Source of the DNA: Flavobacterium macrobrachii
GTDB lineage: Bacteria > Bacteroidota > Bacteroidia > Flavobacteriales > Flavobacteriaceae
Assembly: GCF_014486675.1 (NCBI RefSeq)
Contig: NZ_JACTAC010000003.1
Location: 1 to 64,000, forward strand
Direction: 5' to 3'
Length of the DNA stretch: 64,000 nucleotides
Shown: positions 62,449 to 64,000 of the stretch, one piece after another
Position numbering within the stretch: the stretch's first letter is position 1
How the letters are laid out: each line of letters begins with the position of its first letter
Made by a program: the position numbers and the translations under genes
The notes under the pieces: model-generated
The model's input: only the letters and a program-made list of their open reading frames with translations
Database searches by the model: none
What the model was told of the DNA's origin: nothing

Positions 62449-62871
62449 ATGTCATTTGATAAAGAAAAAGTATTGAATTTGTGTAAAGAATGGAGTAAAA
62501 ACACTTTAATGGAAACGCTAGAAATTGAATATATTGATGCTGGCGAAGGATTTTTAACCGCAAAAATGCCAGTAAATAGTCGAGTGCATCAACCGATGGG
62601 ATTACTTCACGGTGGTGCAACGGTTGCGTTGGCAGAAAGTGTTGGAAGTGCAGCATCGATTATGTTTATTAATCCCGAAAAACAAGAAGTTCGCGGGATT
62701 GAAATCTCGGCTAATCATTTGAAAAGTAAACGAGAAGGAACTGTTTTTTGTACCGCAAAAATTATTCATCAAGGTAGAAGTATTCATCTATGGGAAATAA
62801 AAATCACGGATGAAAATGATAAATTGATTTCGCTTTGTAAGTTGACTAATATGATTTTACCAAGAAGATAA
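62449..62871 (+). CDS. menI: hotdog thioesterase, probable 1,4-dihydroxy-2-naphthoyl-CoA thioesterase
   Basis: 140 residues. Resembles E. coli YdiI/MenI across the whole chain: AKMPVNSRVHQPMGLLHGGA, VALAESVGSAAS, EISANHLKSKREG. The active-site Glu is in ALAESVGS. Immediately followed (1 bp gap) by an isochorismate synthase gene, which supports a role in menaquinone synthesis. General acyl-CoA thioesterase remains possible. Confidence 0.82.
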   Translation: MSFDKEKVLNLCKEWSKNTLMETLEIEYIDAGEGFLTAKMPVNSRVHQPMGLLHGGATVALAESVGSAASIMFINPEKQEVRGIEISANHLKSKREGTVFCTAKIIHQGRSIHLWEIKITDENDKLISLCKLTNMILPRR

Positions 62872-62872
62872 A

Positions 62873-63934
62873 ATGACTGATTTATTTCTTAAAATTAAAA
62901 CACAACAAGAGCAAAATCTACCTTACGTAATTTTTTGCAAGCCCAATTCCGATAAAATTGTTGGTTTGTTTCAAAGAAATGACCATTTGTATTTCTTAGA
63001 AAATTTTGAAGAAAAAGGATTCGTTTTTGCTCCGTTTGATGCCAATGATTTTCCGTTTATACCTTTGGAATATTCCGATGTTTTTGTGGAAAATGTAAAT
63101 AGTAAGGATTTTTTTGTTTCCAATGTTACTTCGGTTTCTGAAAATTTGGAAGCAAAAAACGATTTTGAAAACTTGGTAACCAAAGGCATTCATGCGATAA
63201 AAAACAATCAGTTTCAAAAAGTAGTTTTGTCTCGAAAAGAAGAAATTTTGGTTACTGATTTTGATGCGGAAATTACATTTAAGCGATTGCTGTCAAATTA
63301 TCCAACGGCTTTTAAATATTGCTTTTTTCATCCAAAAATTGGAACTTGGCTTGGTGCAACACCTGAACAATTGCTGCAAACTAAGGGAAATGCATTAAAG
63401 ACAGTTGCTTTGGCTGGAACACAACTTCATAATGAAAACAAGAAAGTTGTTTGGCAAGAAAAAGAAAAGAACGAACAACAATTAGTTACTGATTTTATTG
63501 TAAATGGTTTGGAAGATTTGGTCAAAGAAATCATCATTTCAAGCCCATATTCGGTAAAAGCAGGAAATATTTGGCATATAAAAACGGATATTTCAGCAAC
63601 GGCAAAAAATAAAAATGCTTTTCAAAAAATAATCAAAGCGTTGCATCCAACATCAGCTGTTTGTGGATTACCAAAAGATGTAGCTAAAGCATTTATTTTG
63701 GAAAACGAAAACTACGAAAGAGAATATTACGCTGGATTTTTAGGCGAAATGAATATAGATTTGATTACTTTTAAACTGCAAAAAACCGATTTGTTCGTTA
63801 ATTTGAGGTGTATGAAAATCGAAGAGAAAAAAGCAAATTTGTATATTGGTTGCGGCATTACCGAAGATAGTATTCCTGAAAACGAATACATTGAAACGAT
63901 AAATAAATCGATGACGATGAAAAAAGTAATTTAA
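62873..63934 (+). CDS. menF: isochorismate synthase (chorismate-binding enzyme)
   Basis: 353 residues. Chorismate-utilising fold: VVLSRKEEILV, FFHPKIGTWLGATPEQLL, VALAGTQLHNENKKVVW, IWHIKTDISATAK, HPTSAVCGLPKDVAKAFI, EREYYAGFLGEMN, NLYIGCGITEDSIPENEY. Converts chorismate to isochorismate for menaquinone; salicylate or siderophore synthesis is possible in principle, but the menI-like neighbour favours MenF. Confidence 0.9.
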   Translation: MTDLFLKIKTQQEQNLPYVIFCKPNSDKIVGLFQRNDHLYFLENFEEKGFVFAPFDANDFPFIPLEYSDVFVENVNSKDFFVSNVTSVSENLEAKNDFENLVTKGIHAIKNNQFQKVVLSRKEEILVTDFDAEITFKRLLSNYPTAFKYCFFHPKIGTWLGATPEQLLQTKGNALKTVALAGTQLHNENKKVVWQEKEKNEQQLVTDFIVNGLEDLVKEIIISSPYSVKAGNIWHIKTDISATAKNKNAFQKIIKALHPTSAVCGLPKDVAKAFILENENYEREYYAGFLGEMNIDLITFKLQKTDLFVNLRCMKIEEKKANLYIGCGITEDSIPENEYIETINKSMTMKKVI

Positions 63935-63978
63935 TCTGGAAGTTTGGAGTTGGAAGTAGAAAATAAAGTTTAGAAAAT

Positions 63979-64000
63979 ATGAAATTAAATATACTTGCCT
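63979..64000 (+). CDS. start of a gene cut by the window end
   Basis: ATG 63979 opens MKLNILA and runs off the window. It is 44 bp after the menF stop on the same strand. Too short to identify; a menaquinone gene (menD) would be expected in this position. Confidence 0.35.

Noticed and set aside
1-64000. CRISPR array, insertion sequence, prophage, rRNA or tRNA
   Set aside because: No regularly spaced repeats, transposase, integrase, phage structural genes or rRNA-like sequence noticed.

Overview
The window looks like chromosomal DNA of a member of the Bacteroidetes, most likely Flavobacterium or a close relative. The sequence is AT-rich. Genes lack Shine-Dalgarno motifs, and several intergenic regions carry the Bacteroidetes promoter signature TTG-N17-23-TAnnTTTG. 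Many gene families are typical of Flavobacteriia: fused E1 dehydrogenase, DUF4295/bL38 beside rpmB-rpmG, the parA-parB-DUF5683-dapB-lepB-wbqC run, large PurL and a large LepB. I see no rRNA, tRNA, CRISPR array, insertion sequence or prophage.

Layout. 1-3955: an unrecognised gene and a fused 2-oxoacid dehydrogenase E1. 3988-14752 (minus strand): the most striking block, about ten co-directional genes that read as a CoA-dependent route from salicylate or anthranilate to gentisate and on to fumarate: flavin reductase, FAD/OYE-type aryl-CoA hydroxylase, aryl-CoA ligase, thioesterase, nitrilase, gentisate dioxygenase, aspartyl protease, FAH-family hydrolase, maleate isomerase and a small membrane peptide. 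14895-18229: cinA, ribosomal proteins L28 and L33, bL38-like protein and ftsY. 18237-27073: serine hydrolases, a CcrM-like adenine methyltransferase operon, a nudix hydrolase, an acyltransferase, an ECF sigma factor with a membrane partner, and an S1-domain protein. 27252-35063 (minus): TonB, sigma factor and glycosyltransferase, PaiB and PhyH-like proteins, murB, a rhodanese-thioredoxin fusion and recF. 35218-39012: a TPR protein, ribH and a small accessory patch (secreted proteins, RDD protein, XRE regulator). 39597-44362: mutL, two rhomboids and an EEP-family protein. 44364-45235: a probable AbiEii-type toxin-antitoxin pair. 45260-50702 (minus): parAB to wbqC. 50861-53578: a dienoyl-CoA-reductase-like SDR, an aminotransferase and a methyltransferase. 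53784-56312: a tiny ORF or structured leader, rtcB and a frameshifted prfH. 56346-64000: a TPR protein, purL, a lipoprotein, and menaquinone genes menI-like and menF-like.

Three observations stand out. First, in two separate minus-strand operons a gene directly upstream of another unrelated gene begins with a near-copy of the downstream gene's own start region (21/21 nt at 5840-5860 and 7045-7065; 29/34 nt at 30483-30516 and 31232-31265), as if whole genes had been inserted at a start codon. Second, the rtcB-prfH ribosome-repair pair has a single-base frameshift right after the GGQ domain of PrfH, and a self-contained short transcription unit lies just upstream. Third, a small hairpin element with conserved arms and variable stem occurs three times between genes.

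All functions are inferred from reading the sequence. No database search was run.
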